Below are positions 1 to 13,755 of a DNA stretch of 64,000 bases, one piece after another. The position numbers and the translations under genes were made by a program. Origin of the DNA: Zhihengliuella sp. ISTPL4 (GTDB lineage: Bacteria; Actinomycetota; Actinomycetes; Actinomycetales; Microbacteriaceae). The stretch lies in the NCBI RefSeq assembly GCF_002848265.1, contig NZ_CP025422.1, forward strand, positions 1,302,001 to 1,366,000, read 5' to 3'. Below the pieces are notes generated by a model. It was not told the origin of the DNA. It saw only the letters and a list, made by a program, of their open reading frames with translations, and did no database searches. The first letter of the stretch is position 1. Every line of letters starts with the position of its first letter.

Positions 1-215
1 AGGCGGAGCAGCGTCGACTTCCCCTGCCCGTTGCGACCGACGACACCGATGGACTCCCCCGGCTGCACGGTGAACGAGACGTCGCGAAGCGCCCAGAACT
101 CGCCAGGGCGCGAACGACGGGACGCCCCGGCGAAGAGGTCCTTGAAGCTGCGCCGCCCCCGGCGGTTGCGTCGGAAGCGGACCCCGAGGCCCTGCACGTC
201 GATCGCGGCGTCCAT
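1..215 (-). CDS. Polysaccharide ABC exporter, ATP-binding subunit (3' end outside window)
   Basis: Only the first 71 codons are present; the rest lies beyond the left edge. The product starts [14 protein letters not shown] and carries a Walker A motif GRNGQGKST near residues 59-67, preceded by the short segment (FKDLF...FWALRDVSF) seen in Wzt/TagH-type ATPases that drive export of O-antigen-like or teichoic-acid-like polymers. It would supply energy in the cytoplasm for the permease encoded immediately upstream. The ATG at 215 shares one base with the permease stop (TGATG), so the two are translationally coupled. The substrate is unknown because the C-terminal part, where Wzt-type carbohydrate-binding domains sit, is missing. 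Confidence 0.9.
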   Translation of the reverse strand, partial: MDAAIDVQGLGVRFRRNRRGRRSFKDLFAGASRRSRPGEFWALRDVSFTVQPGESIGVVGRNGQGKSTLLR

Positions 216-1033
216 CACAGCTCCTTCAGGACGGGACGCTCGAGGCGACGGAACGCCCAGACGCCCAGCGCGAGGATGAGCAAGCACATCACGACGCTCA
301 CCGTGAGCGTGAAGGGATTCCACTGGTCGGGGAAGAACGGCATGCGGTAGAGCATGAAGATGCCGGCGAGCGGGTTGAAAGCGCCGAGGGTCTGGAAGAT
401 CCCCGGGAGGTCGGTGACGTTGTAGATGATCGGCGTCGCGTAGAACATCGCCCGCAGGATGAGGGCGGTCGTGCGCTCGAGGTCCGTATACAGCACGCAC
501 AGCGGCGCGACGAGCAGGCCGAGGCCGACGAGCAGCACCGTCTGCATGAGCACGGCGACCGGCAGCCACAGCACGCCCCAGCCGATCTGCACGACCTGGT
601 CGGCATGGCTCTCGAACAGCAGGTTGACGACGATGAACAGCACCAGGACCGGCAGCGAGAACAGATACTCCATGCCCTTGCTGAGCACGATGCGGTTGAC
701 CCAGATCGAGCGGGGGATCGACGTCGAGCGGACGAGTCGCGCGTCCTTCTTGAACGCGCGGGTGAAGTCCGACACCGAGCTGTTGAACCATACCCACGGC
801 AACAGCGCGCTGATGAGGAAGATGATGTACGGCTCCTCGCCGACGTCGCGCCGGAACACCTGGGTGAAGACGAACCAGTAGATCGCGCTCATCACCAGCG
901 GATCGAGGACCGACCACAGGTAGCCGAGGAAGCTGGTCGCATACCGGACCTTGAGGTCGCGGGCGGACAGCAGCCACAGCGAATGCAGATAGCGCCGGGG
1001 CGTCCCGGGCGCCCCGACAGCAGCGTGACTCAC
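215..1033 (-). CDS. ABC-2 type polysaccharide export permease
   Basis: A 272-residue integral membrane protein with about six hydrophobic segments (roughly 39-60, 68-88, 121-140, 152-182, 188-206, 240-261). It has the family signature [19 protein letters not shown] at residues 25-43 and FYATPIIYN at 197-205. With the overlapping ATPase gene it forms a Wzm/TagG-like exporter that moves a lipid-linked glycan across the cytoplasmic membrane. The GTG at 1033 is chosen because the normal N-terminus of the family begins here. A TAGACT box lies 7 nt upstream with no clear ribosome-binding site, and the longer reading frame would run into glf. Cotranscription with glf is also possible since the intergenic gap is 10 nt. 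Confidence 0.9.
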   Translation of the reverse strand: MSHAAVGAPGTPRRYLHSLWLLSARDLKVRYATSFLGYLWSVLDPLVMSAIYWFVFTQVFRRDVGEEPYIIFLISALLPWVWFNSSVSDFTRAFKKDARLVRSTSIPRSIWVNRIVLSKGMEYLFSLPVLVLFIVVNLLFESHADQVVQIGWGVLWLPVAVLMQTVLLVGLGLLVAPLCVLYTDLERTTALILRAMFYATPIIYNVTDLPGIFQTLGAFNPLAGIFMLYRMPFFPDQWNPFTLTVSVVMCLLILALGVWAFRRLERPVLKEL

Positions 1034-1043
1034 GGTTCCGAGT

Positions 1044-3219
<2,176 letters not shown>

Positions 3220-3954
3220 TCAGCGCCGACGCGCGGAGATCCAGGCCCGCAGCAGCATCACCCTGGCCCGAAGCACCTGCGTGATCCCCCGCGGGCGGGA
3301 GGGAGAGGCGTTCGTGTCGTGGATCCGACGCCGGATCGTCGCCGTCTCGATATGCCTCATCGTGCCGTGGGCATTGCCGAAGAGTGCGAGCCAGAGGTCG
3401 TGGCTCTCGTCGAGGTACGCCGGGAACGGGAGCACCCGCTCGATCGCATCGCGCCGGACCGCCATGGCACACCCGTAGTACGGCGCCATCCCGGCGAGGA
3501 TCCGCAGCGCATTGCGGACACCCTGCCGCGACCAGGCGGCCCGCAGACGCCAGGGGCGCCGGGTCAGCGGGTTGGGGAGCGGGTCGTCGGAGCCGAGCAG
3601 CACGAGGTTCGACGCCGCCACGGCGGAGTCTTGGAGCGCGGAGACGAAGAGCGCTCGCCGGCCGGGAATCCAGACATCGTCCTGATCGGACAGCATCACG
3701 ACGTCCCCCGTCGCCCGCCCCATGGCCTCCTCGAAGGTGCGGACGTAGCCGCGGTTCTCCGCGTGAGCGTGCACGTGGATCCGCGGATCGTTGAAGCGCT
3801 CCAACACCCGTGTCGTGCCGTCCGTCGAGGCGTCGTCGACGACGACCAGCTCGTCCTGCGGCTCCAACTCGGCGAGGATCGACTCGACCTGCGGAGCGAG
3901 GAACCGCTCCCCGTTGTACGTCGCCATACAGACGCTCACCCGGATCTCCGTCAC
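3220..3954 (-). CDS. Family 2 glycosyltransferase
   Basis: A 244-residue GT2 enzyme with VSVCMATYNGERFL at the N-terminus, VVDDASTDGT around residues 36-45, and the donor-binding motif LSDQDDVW near residues 84-91. LSDQDD is common in rhamnosyl- and related transferases of capsule and O-antigen clusters. The middle part contains YYGCAMAVRRDAI and SHDLWLALFG. The GTG at 3954 overlaps the stop of the upstream flippase gene by 4 nt (GTGA) and is preceded by GGAGG 7 nt away, so this start is well supported. It is the last gene of a tightly coupled three-gene unit (5177-6127, 3951-5180, 3220-3954). Confidence 0.9.
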   Translation of the reverse strand: MTEIRVSVCMATYNGERFLAPQVESILAELEPQDELVVVDDASTDGTTRVLERFNDPRIHVHAHAENRGYVRTFEEAMGRATGDVVMLSDQDDVWIPGRRALFVSALQDSAVAASNLVLLGSDDPLPNPLTRRPWRLRAAWSRQGVRNALRILAGMAPYYGCAMAVRRDAIERVLPFPAYLDESHDLWLALFGNAHGTMRHIETATIRRRIHDTNASPSRPRGITQVLRARVMLLRAWISARRR

Positions 3955-5180
3955 GGCGCGACCTCCTTCGCTTCTCGCCGCAGCTCGGCGCGAAGCACAA
4001 GCACCTGGTACCCCGCCACGCACAGCTCCGACACCGCCACGGCCCACGCCACGGCCGGAACGGACCCGACCGCGGCGAAGAGCAGGATGAGAGGGGCCCC
4101 GACGAGCGCTCCGATGAGCGTCGAGACCGCCAGCGCGCGTACTCGCCCGACGACCACCAGGCACGCGTACCCGACGATGGCCGCCGTGGCGATGCCCACG
4201 AAGGCGACGCCGAGGGGCAGCGACACCTCCCAGGGGACCGTGATCCGGCCGACCGAGAGGATCGTCGATGCCCACGGGCTCAGGACGGCGATGCACGCGC
4301 CCCCGATGATCCCGATGACCACGGCGGCCGCGGTCGCGACCCGGGCGCGATGCCGGTAGTCCGCCTCCGGGTCGGGCACCCAGCTCTGGAAGAACTGCTG
4401 GATGGGCAGCAGCGCGATCGACGCGTACTTGAACAGACGGTCGGCGAACGCGTACATCGGCTGCAGGGCGGGCAGGAACGCCTGGACGGCGACCATCGGC
4501 AGAGTCACGTAGAGGCCGCTGACGAGCGTGGCGGAGACGGCGTGCCGCTGCCCGCCCAGCGCAACGCGGAGCGGCACCGGGGTTTCCGCCGAGGCCGAGG
4601 AGCCCCGCAGGACGGTCACTGCATCGATGACAACGGCACCGATGAAGCCGACGCCCTGGGCGACGAGATAGACCCAGAGCTGACCGGTGGCGACGGCGCC
4701 GACGATGCCGGCGACCGTACCGAGAACCGTGGGCAGCGTGTCGCAGAGCAGGAGGCGCATCGGCCTCCCCTCGCCCGTGAAGTACCAGGCCGCCCCGAGG
4801 TTCGGCAGCAGGTACACCGCCGCGCCGAGCACCGAGACGAGGAGATCCCCGCGTGTGAGGAGCGCGAGGATCACGGCGATCACCGGCATCACGAGCAGGT
4901 AGAGCAGGGCACGCGCCCGCAGCGACGTGCGGTAGAAGGCCTGTCGGCCGGCCCGCGGGATGCCCGCCACCGTCGCGGCTCCGGTCGCCCCCCACCCGAA
5001 GGCGACCAGGATCCCGCCGAACTGCGAGACGGTCTGGATGAGAGCGAGTGTGCCCCACGTGGTCTTCCCGAGAGAGGCCGTGAGGAGCGGGATCGAGATG
5101 ATGCCGATGAGCGTGACGACCCCGACCGAGACGGTGAAGCCGCTCAGGCGGCCGGCCGCGGTGCGGACGGCGCCGCTCAC
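3951..5180 (-). CDS. Wzx-like polysaccharide flippase (MATE/MOP-type membrane protein)
   Basis: A 409-residue polytopic membrane protein with about 12 hydrophobic segments along its whole length. The conserved N-terminal pattern VGVVTLIGIISIPLLTASLG, followed by WGTLALIQTVSQFG, is characteristic of oligosaccharide flippases of the MOP superfamily. It is expected to flip undecaprenyl-linked repeat units to the outer membrane leaflet. It lies between two glycosyltransferase genes with 4-nt overlaps on both sides (GTGA at 5177-5180 and 3951-3954), so all three are one translational unit. The GTG at 5180 is preferred to upstream codons because a CGGAG ribosome-binding site precedes it and the extension would lie inside the upstream gene. 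Confidence 0.88.
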   Translation of the reverse strand: MSGAVRTAAGRLSGFTVSVGVVTLIGIISIPLLTASLGKTTWGTLALIQTVSQFGGILVAFGWGATGAATVAGIPRAGRQAFYRTSLRARALLYLLVMPVIAVILALLTRGDLLVSVLGAAVYLLPNLGAAWYFTGEGRPMRLLLCDTLPTVLGTVAGIVGAVATGQLWVYLVAQGVGFIGAVVIDAVTVLRGSSASAETPVPLRVALGGQRHAVSATLVSGLYVTLPMVAVQAFLPALQPMYAFADRLFKYASIALLPIQQFFQSWVPDPEADYRHRARVATAAAVVIGIIGGACIAVLSPWASTILSVGRITVPWEVSLPLGVAFVGIATAAIVGYACLVVVGRVRALAVSTLIGALVGAPLILLFAAVGSVPAVAWAVAVSELCVAGYQVLVLRAELRREAKEVAP

Positions 5181-6127
5181 ACCGACTCCGCCTCGACGAC
5201 CGGCGCGGTCCACCGGATCTCCCCGGCGACAGGGGCGAGCGCCTGCGGCATCCGTCCCATCCGGCCGCGGAGCGCAGCGACGACGGCAGCGCGATACACC
5301 CGCAGCAGTGCGCGCCGCGGTCGCGCGACCCACAGGGCGTTGACGAAGTGGATGACGTCGAGGAGGGTGTCCCTGGCGATCTGACGCGGCGCGGAGCGGA
5401 AGTACTCGTTGTTCAGCACGATCCGGTTCCGCAGTCGGTAGAAGTAGCGGAACGGGGTGCTGAGTGTGATCTCCGGCGGGATGCCGGGGAGGCGCAGCGT
5501 GCGCCCGAACAGTTCACGCCGGTATTTCGTGCCGAGCGCGTGCTCCATCCGCACACCTCCCGCCGCGAGGACCCGCCACCCGCGGCGACGCAGCCGGAGC
5601 TCGAACTCCGTGTCGACGAGATCGATGAAGAAGTCCTCGCGCAGCGCGCCGACCGCCTCGATGACGGGCGCGGGGATGAGCATCCCCGATTGGATCACGT
5701 TCGCCGCGTCGCCGAACACCGCCTCCGCTCCTCGCTGCTGCCGCACGCCGGCGAAGAACTCCGGGACGATGACGCCGACGCGCTCGCCTTCCGCCGCAGC
5801 GGCGTCGTGTGCGGCCAGGAGCGCGGCAACGAAACCCTGCGCGATCCTCGAGTCCTGGTCGAACGTGAGCACGAATTCCGCGCCGGCCTCCCGCGCCCTG
5901 ACGATGCCGTCATTCAATGCCGCGGCGATGCCGTCGTTCGCCGGGCGGCGGACCACTGTGATCCCGTTCGAGGCGAGCGCGGAGAGCGTGGCGTCGGCCT
6001 CAGCGCCGGAACCGTCGTCGACGACGATCACCCCATCGACCTGGGCGGCGACCGAGGCGACCGCCTCCCTCGCAGACTCACCGGGCCGGAAGGTCGAGAA
6101 GACAGCCCAGACACGCGAGGCGCTCAT
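5177..6127 (-). CDS. Family 2 glycosyltransferase, rhamnosyltransferase-like
   Basis: A 316-residue GT2 protein. The N-terminal FSTFRPGE and VIVVDDGSGA (about 33-42), then NDGIAAALNDGI and LTFDQDSRI (about 86-94), follow the pattern of RfbN-type rhamnosyltransferases, in which FDQDS is the metal-binding motif. The second half has IDLVDTEFELRLRRRGW (catalytic-region DTE/ED equivalent) and a basic, hydrophobic C-terminus. It is the first gene of the unit that also encodes a flippase and another GT2 enzyme, so it probably adds a sugar to the flippase substrate. The dTDP-rhamnose pathway encoded at 10464-13755 could supply its donor (inference). Confidence 0.88.
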   Translation of the reverse strand: MSASRVWAVFSTFRPGESAREAVASVAAQVDGVIVVDDGSGAEADATLSALASNGITVVRRPANDGIAAALNDGIVRAREAGAEFVLTFDQDSRIAQGFVAALLAAHDAAAAEGERVGVIVPEFFAGVRQQRGAEAVFGDAANVIQSGMLIPAPVIEAVGALREDFFIDLVDTEFELRLRRRGWRVLAAGGVRMEHALGTKYRRELFGRTLRLPGIPPEITLSTPFRYFYRLRNRIVLNNEYFRSAPRQIARDTLLDVIHFVNALWVARPRRALLRVYRAAVVAALRGRMGRMPQALAPVAGEIRWTAPVVEAESV

Positions 6128-6179
6128 CCGAGGCGCACCGGACGAGGGACGGAAAGCAGAGACTCCAGCATGGCGCCTT

Positions 6180-6190
6180 TAGACTAGCCT
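6180..6190. promoter_or_regulatory. Overlapping divergent -10-like boxes
   Basis: In the 102-bp divergent gap, the plus strand shows TAGACT (6180-6185) directly followed by TAGCCT (6185-6190), while the minus strand reads TAGTCT over 6181-6186. Both directions therefore share the same few base pairs as putative -10 elements. Expected leaders are about 35 nt (plus, with a GGAAGG site before the GTG at 6230) and about 45 nt (minus). No -35 elements were recognised. Confidence 0.35.
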
Positions 6191-6229
6191 CATTCGCTGA
6201 TCGACCCCGCAGACCCGGAAGGCCCTCTC

Positions 6230-7246
6230 GTGTCGACCTCCCCGTTCGGCACCATCGTGCTGGCCGCCTATTCCCCCGATCCGGAGCTGTTCCGCCGCCA
6301 GCTCACCTCTCTGCGCACGCAGTCCGTGACGGCCTGGGAATGCGTGATCTCGGTCGACGGTGACCCCGCGCCCGTCGCCGCGCTCGTCGAAGAGATCACC
6401 GAGGGGGACGAACGCTTCCGGATCGTCGGCGACGGCTCCCGGCTGGGTTTCTACCTCAACTTCGAGCGCGGCCTCCGCGCCGTGTCCCCGCGCAGCGCAT
6501 GGGTCGCCCTGTGCGACCAGGACGACCGCTGGGACTCGGACAAGATCGAGCGCCTGCTCCCCCACCTCGACGACGTCTCCCTCGTCTCCGGCCAGGCGCG
6601 GATCGTCTCGTATCCCTCCGAGGAGGAGACCGGTCGCACCGCACGTCGCGATCACGGCCCGCTTCTGACCCTCCTGTCCAACGAGTTCACGGGCTCGCTG
6701 TGCGTCTTCGCGCCGGAGCTGTTGACGACCGCTCTCCCCTTCCCTCGAGCATCGACGAGGGTGGCGACCCATGACCACTGGCTCGCAGTCGTCGCCACCG
6801 CTCACCGCGGCACTCGCATCGTTGACGAGCTGGTGCAGGACTACGTCCAGCACGATGCCAACGTGTTCGGCGACCCGAGCCGTCTCGGGGGCGGCAGCCT
6901 CCGCCGGTCCGTGCGCAACGTCCTCGAGCAGGCGGAGCGCTTCGAGGGCTCGCGTTCGCCCCTCGCCGTCGCCCGGATGACCTTCTGGACGTACGTCGGG
7001 TGGCGCCAGCTCATGGTCGACACCCTTGCCCGACGGATCCCGGACACGAGCAGGGACGCCCGACGCGATCGTGTCTTCGGGGACCGCCGGCGTTTCCGGG
7101 CGGCGTCCGCCCTCCTCCGAGTCGCGCGCAGGCGCGGCGTCGTTCCTCCCCGCTTTGCGCTGGAGTATCGCGCGAGCTGGTTCTGCGGCGCGATCAGCGG
7201 GGGCCGCAATGCCGTCCGGCGCGCGATCGCCGCGACCGACTCCTGA
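6230..7246 (+). CDS. Family 2 glycosyltransferase
   Basis: A 338-residue GT2 protein with VLAAYSPDPELFRRQLTSL at the N-terminus, SVDGDPAP around residues 40-47 and the metal-binding segment LCDQDDRWDSDK near residues 94-105. CDQDDRW is the hallmark of one capsule GT2 subgroup. A THDHWLAVVA segment later fits the acceptor/catalytic region. The last 100 residues are Arg-rich and probably contact the membrane. The GTG at 6230 is preceded by GGAAGG at good spacing. The gene stands alone between a divergent and a convergent neighbour; only 9 nt separate its stop from that of the DUF2304 gene. Confidence 0.9.
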   Translation: MSTSPFGTIVLAAYSPDPELFRRQLTSLRTQSVTAWECVISVDGDPAPVAALVEEITEGDERFRIVGDGSRLGFYLNFERGLRAVSPRSAWVALCDQDDRWDSDKIERLLPHLDDVSLVSGQARIVSYPSEEETGRTARRDHGPLLTLLSNEFTGSLCVFAPELLTTALPFPRASTRVATHDHWLAVVATAHRGTRIVDELVQDYVQHDANVFGDPSRLGGGSLRRSVRNVLEQAERFEGSRSPLAVARMTFWTYVGWRQLMVDTLARRIPDTSRDARRDRVFGDRRRFRAASALLRVARRRGVVPPRFALEYRASWFCGAISGGRNAVRRAIAATDS

Positions 7247-7255
7247 GCCGGAGAC

Positions 7256-7639
7256 TCAGAGGCGGTCGCCCGGGGCGGCCCGATCCTCGAGACTCGAGGT
7301 CCGCTGCTCCAGCCGCTCCAGCTGAGCCCGCAGGATCGCCGCCTCCTCCGCGAGCCGACGTGTCTCCTCCTCGACCTGGCTCAGTTCCCACGAGAGATGC
7401 AGGGCGACGCCGAGGAGCAGGAGGATCGCGGTCGCGAAGAGCAGGTTCGACGGCACCTGCACGCCGAGGAAGGCAGTGAGCCCTGCCAGCAGCCCGGGGA
7501 AAAGCCCGACGATCAGCACCGAGACGGCGATGATCAGCCACAGCACCGCGTACTTCTCGCGGAGTCGGCGCGTGAGGAGCATCCACAGGACGACGACGAG
7601 GATGAGGACCGCGAGTGCGATGCCGACGAAGACGATCAT
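7256..7639 (-). CDS. DUF2304 family small membrane protein
   Basis: A 127-residue protein with hydrophobic helices at about residues 1-22, 30-58 and 63-85, followed by a strongly charged, coiled-coil-like C-terminus (roughly 88-122, rich in Glu, Arg and Leu). The motif RRLREKYAVLWL near residues 24-35 is typical of DUF2304. These proteins are regularly encoded next to DPM1-like polyprenyl-phosphate glycosyltransferases, and here the ATG overlaps the stop of such a gene by 4 nt (7636-7639). A role as membrane anchor or partner of the transferase is plausible by context but not shown by sequence. Confidence 0.85.
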   Translation of the reverse strand: MIVFVGIALAVLILVVVLWMLLTRRLREKYAVLWLIIAVSVLIVGLFPGLLAGLTAFLGVQVPSNLLFATAILLLLGVALHLSWELSQVEEETRRLAEEAAILRAQLERLEQRTSSLEDRAAPGDRL

Positions 7640-8376
7640 GCGCGGGGCTCTCCCTTCCGCGAGCCGGTTCGCCGCATCGCAGCCAGCAGGAGCGCGAACA
7701 CCGATCTCAGCAGGTAGACGGTCGACCCGAGGGGCCCTTGGCTGGGGTTGCCGTGAGCGCGCGGCCGCATCGCCACCCCGACCTGGGTCACCGTCAGCCC
7801 GGCGTGCAGCGCCGCGACCAGGGAGTCCAGCGTGTCGCCGAGGTACTCGGCGGGGTAGTAGCGCACGTACTGCTCGATGGCTCGTGCGTTCGCGGCGCGG
7901 AACCCGCTCGTCACATCGGTGAGCCGCGTCTTCGCGATGCGTGACACCACTGAGGCGAGGAACACCATGGCCCAGCGCCGCGGACCGCGGACCGAGTAGT
8001 CGCCGACATCGGAGAAGCGTGCGCCGATCGAGATGTCCGCATGCTCAAGCCCGCCGAGCACCCGTTCGATGTCGACGGGATCGTGCTGTCCGTCGGCGTC
8101 CACCTGGATGGCTGCGCCGTACCCTTCGCGCGCGGCGTAGGTGAAGCCGGTGCGCATCGCTCCCCCGACCCCGAGGTTGAACGGCAGCGACAGCACGGCG
8201 GCGCCGGCTTCCCGTGCCGCCTCGGCCGTGGCATCGGTGGAGCCGTCGTCGATCACGACGACGTCGTACCGCGGCGACGCGGAGCGGATCTCTCGGACGG
8301 TGGTCGCGACACTCCGCTCCTCGTTCCACGCGGGCACGAGGACGAGGACACGGTTCGCACGCGTCTTGACGGTCAT
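7636..8376 (-). CDS. DPM1-like family 2 glycosyltransferase
   Basis: A 246-residue GT2 enzyme of the dolichyl/polyprenyl-phosphate sugar transferase type. It shows VLVLVPAWNEERSV, VVVIDDGSTDATAE (about 38-51), FNLGVGGAMRTGF (about 66-78) and the DXD-type motif QVDADGQHDP (about 91-100), all standard for this subgroup. It lacks C-terminal membrane helices, which the overlapping DUF2304 gene may provide in trans. It probably makes a polyprenyl-phosphate sugar that is used outside the membrane. The GTG/ATG choice is simple: ATG at 8376 has a GGAG site upstream, 16 nt after the stop of the large membrane protein gene. Confidence 0.9.
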   Translation of the reverse strand: MTVKTRANRVLVLVPAWNEERSVATTVREIRSASPRYDVVVIDDGSTDATAEAAREAGAAVLSLPFNLGVGGAMRTGFTYAAREGYGAAIQVDADGQHDPVDIERVLGGLEHADISIGARFSDVGDYSVRGPRRWAMVFLASVVSRIAKTRLTDVTSGFRAANARAIEQYVRYYPAEYLGDTLDSLVAALHAGLTVTQVGVAMRPRAHGNPSQGPLGSTVYLLRSVFALLLAAMRRTGSRKGEPRA

Positions 8377-8392
8377 GTGAGGATCTCCGAGT

Positions 8393-10330
8393 TCAGCCCA
8401 GACCGCATGCGGTCACTTCGTACAGTCTGGCATCGCCTTCGCTGTCGACCAGGCGCACCGCTCCGGAATCCTCCAGCTCGCCCAGACCGGGAAGGGGATG
8501 CGACCCGTTGTGCACTTCCCGCTCGCCGAAGTCGAGGACGAACCCGACGCCGGTCGCGCGGAGCGCCTCGCACACCGAAGGCCGGGTGTCCGCGTCGGCA
8601 AGGTGGTCGTTGACGGTCTGCGCATCCTCGGAGACGTCCACGAGGATGTGCGGCATGAGGACAGGACGTCCGCCGATCGCGTACGCGAGTGCCGTGCCGG
8701 TGTAGGGGTTTCCCGCGATCATCTCCCCCGCCGGCACGTGCTCGGGAATGCGCTCGAGCAGAGCCATCTCGTCCGAGCTCACCAGCGCGGAGCCGTCATC
8801 CAGAGCGAACTGCGCATGCGCGCGCTCGACGGCGTGGGGCATGGCCGGCAGCGGCAGGAGAACGAAACCCACGACGGCGAGGGCCAAGGCCCCGAGAGTC
8901 CGAGGGAGGACCGCGTCGGGGCGGGCCCTCGACCAGCGCCGCGCGACCGCCTCGATGGTCCGGGCGAGCCCGAGCGCCGCGAGCGGGACGAGCGCGACGC
9001 CGAACACGGCGGCGAGTCGTGGCCAGTTGTTGTACCAGCTCCCCGTGAGTGCATCTCGCAGAGTCGGGAACGGGGAGGCGATCACGACGACGAAGAGGGC
9101 GGCGCCGATCACCCAGAAGGCGACGGCGACAATGACCGGACCGGTGCGCTCGCGCACCGCCCACACCAGTCCGAGCAGAAGCGCGACGGCGACTCCGATG
9201 GACACCGTGCCGTAGAACATCGACACCTGCGCCACCTCCACCACGGCCTGCGTCGGCGTGAGCGCCGTGGGCCACAGTCTCGTGGGCAGGGGCGGCCGCA
9301 GGACCTTCAGGAGCAGCAGCCCCGATCCGAGGTATGCGAGCACACCGACCACCAGTCCGACGCGAGCCCGAGCCGTGGGATGCCCTCGCCAGAAACGCAC
9401 CGCGAAGACGACGACGATCGGAACGGAGAGCGCGAGCCACGCGACGAAACCGCCGGGATGCGCGAGCGCGACCCCGGGGATCGCGCCGAGGAGGATGAAT
9501 ACCCACCAGCCCGGTGCCCTCTCCCCGGCCGTCGATCCGATGCCGAGCATGGACGCCGTCGCGGCGAGGGCGACGGGAGCGAGAGCGAGGGCGAGCTGAT
9601 ACGGGTAGAGGACACCGTAGTCCATCGGGAGCAGCGGGAACATCGGCACCGAGACGCTGACCACCGCGGCGCTCACCGTCACCGCCGCCGTCGATCCGGC
9701 GAGCACCCGGGACAGGAGCACGGCGCCGAGGGGCCACAGGACTGCCGCGATCACGAGGGTCTGGGCGTTCACGACGGCGGCGATGCTCGCCCCGCTGAGC
9801 TGCACGACGATGGCGGCGGTCGCGTGCCAGGCCGAGGGGTAGAAGGGCACGCCGCCGTTCGGGCTGGTCATCTGGCCGAGTTCGAGCGGCGAAGCCGCGC
9901 CGGTGTCGAGGATGTACCGGATCGCGTTGAGGTGGAACACGTTGTCGAACGTCTGCGAGATGGCGGTCGGCCCGCCGATCACCGTGAGGACCTGCCAGCC
10001 GATCACGATCGCGGCCAGTGCCAGGGCCAGCACCGCCCACCACGGAGAGAACGCGCGCGGCGCGGCGGGGCGCGAGGACGTCCTGCGCCGCACGAGCAGC
10101 ACGCCTCCGCCGATCAGGACGGCGAGGACGAGACTCGGAAGGAGCGACCAGCCCAGGCCGAACCATCCGGCGATGACGCTCGCCCCGCCGATCACGGTCG
10201 TCGCGAAGGCCGGCGCCGCAGCAACGGCCCACAGTCCCCGGAGCCCGATCACCCACGCCAGCGACCCTCCCAGAAGCGCGTACACCGCGAGGAGGACGAC
10301 GGCAGGCCACAGCAGTTCGAGCATTCCCAT
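8393..10330 (-). CDS. Large polytopic membrane protein, DUF6541-like
   Basis: A 645-residue protein with roughly 13-14 predicted membrane helices in its first 500 residues and a soluble extracellular-type C-terminus (about 510-645). It resembles actinobacterial DUF6541 proteins found in polysaccharide clusters. The topology, with a short loop after the first helices and a C-terminal globular domain, is like GT-C glycosyltransferases that use polyprenyl-phosphate sugars. Its position as first gene before a DPM1-like transferase and DUF2304 supports such a role (inference). ATG at 10330 is used; a second ATG two codons later is equally possible. It is transcribed divergently from rmlA across a 133-bp gap. 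Confidence 0.8.
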   Translation of the reverse strand: MGMLELLWPAVVLLAVYALLGGSLAWVIGLRGLWAVAAAPAFATTVIGGASVIAGWFGLGWSLLPSLVLAVLIGGGVLLVRRRTSSRPAAPRAFSPWWAVLALALAAIVIGWQVLTVIGGPTAISQTFDNVFHLNAIRYILDTGAASPLELGQMTSPNGGVPFYPSAWHATAAIVVQLSGASIAAVVNAQTLVIAAVLWPLGAVLLSRVLAGSTAAVTVSAAVVSVSVPMFPLLPMDYGVLYPYQLALALAPVALAATASMLGIGSTAGERAPGWWVFILLGAIPGVALAHPGGFVAWLALSVPIVVVFAVRFWRGHPTARARVGLVVGVLAYLGSGLLLLKVLRPPLPTRLWPTALTPTQAVVEVAQVSMFYGTVSIGVAVALLLGLVWAVRERTGPVIVAVAFWVIGAALFVVVIASPFPTLRDALTGSWYNNWPRLAAVFGVALVPLAALGLARTIEAVARRWSRARPDAVLPRTLGALALAVVGFVLLPLPAMPHAVERAHAQFALDDGSALVSSDEMALLERIPEHVPAGEMIAGNPYTGTALAYAIGGRPVLMPHILVDVSEDAQTVNDHLADADTRPSVCEALRATGVGFVLDFGEREVHNGSHPLPGLGELEDSGAVRLVDSEGDARLYEVTACGLG

Positions 10331-10463
10331 TGGTTCCAGATCTCTCGAGGACAACCGGATCAGGATATCCCGGGGCCATGGCCATCCCCTGCGTGGTCCG
10401 GCGGGACGCCGCTGCCTCGGCTCGCGCCCAGGAGTTCCGGGAACAGTGTGACAACATAGAGGC

Positions 10464-13751
<3,288 letters not shown>

Positions 13752-13755
<4 letters not shown>

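Noticed and set aside
8498..10459. A 653-codon plus-strand open frame opposite the DUF6541-like gene
   Set aside because: Composition (very rich in Arg, Glu, Asp, His, Gly) is that of an antisense frame; the minus-strand protein has clear membrane helices.
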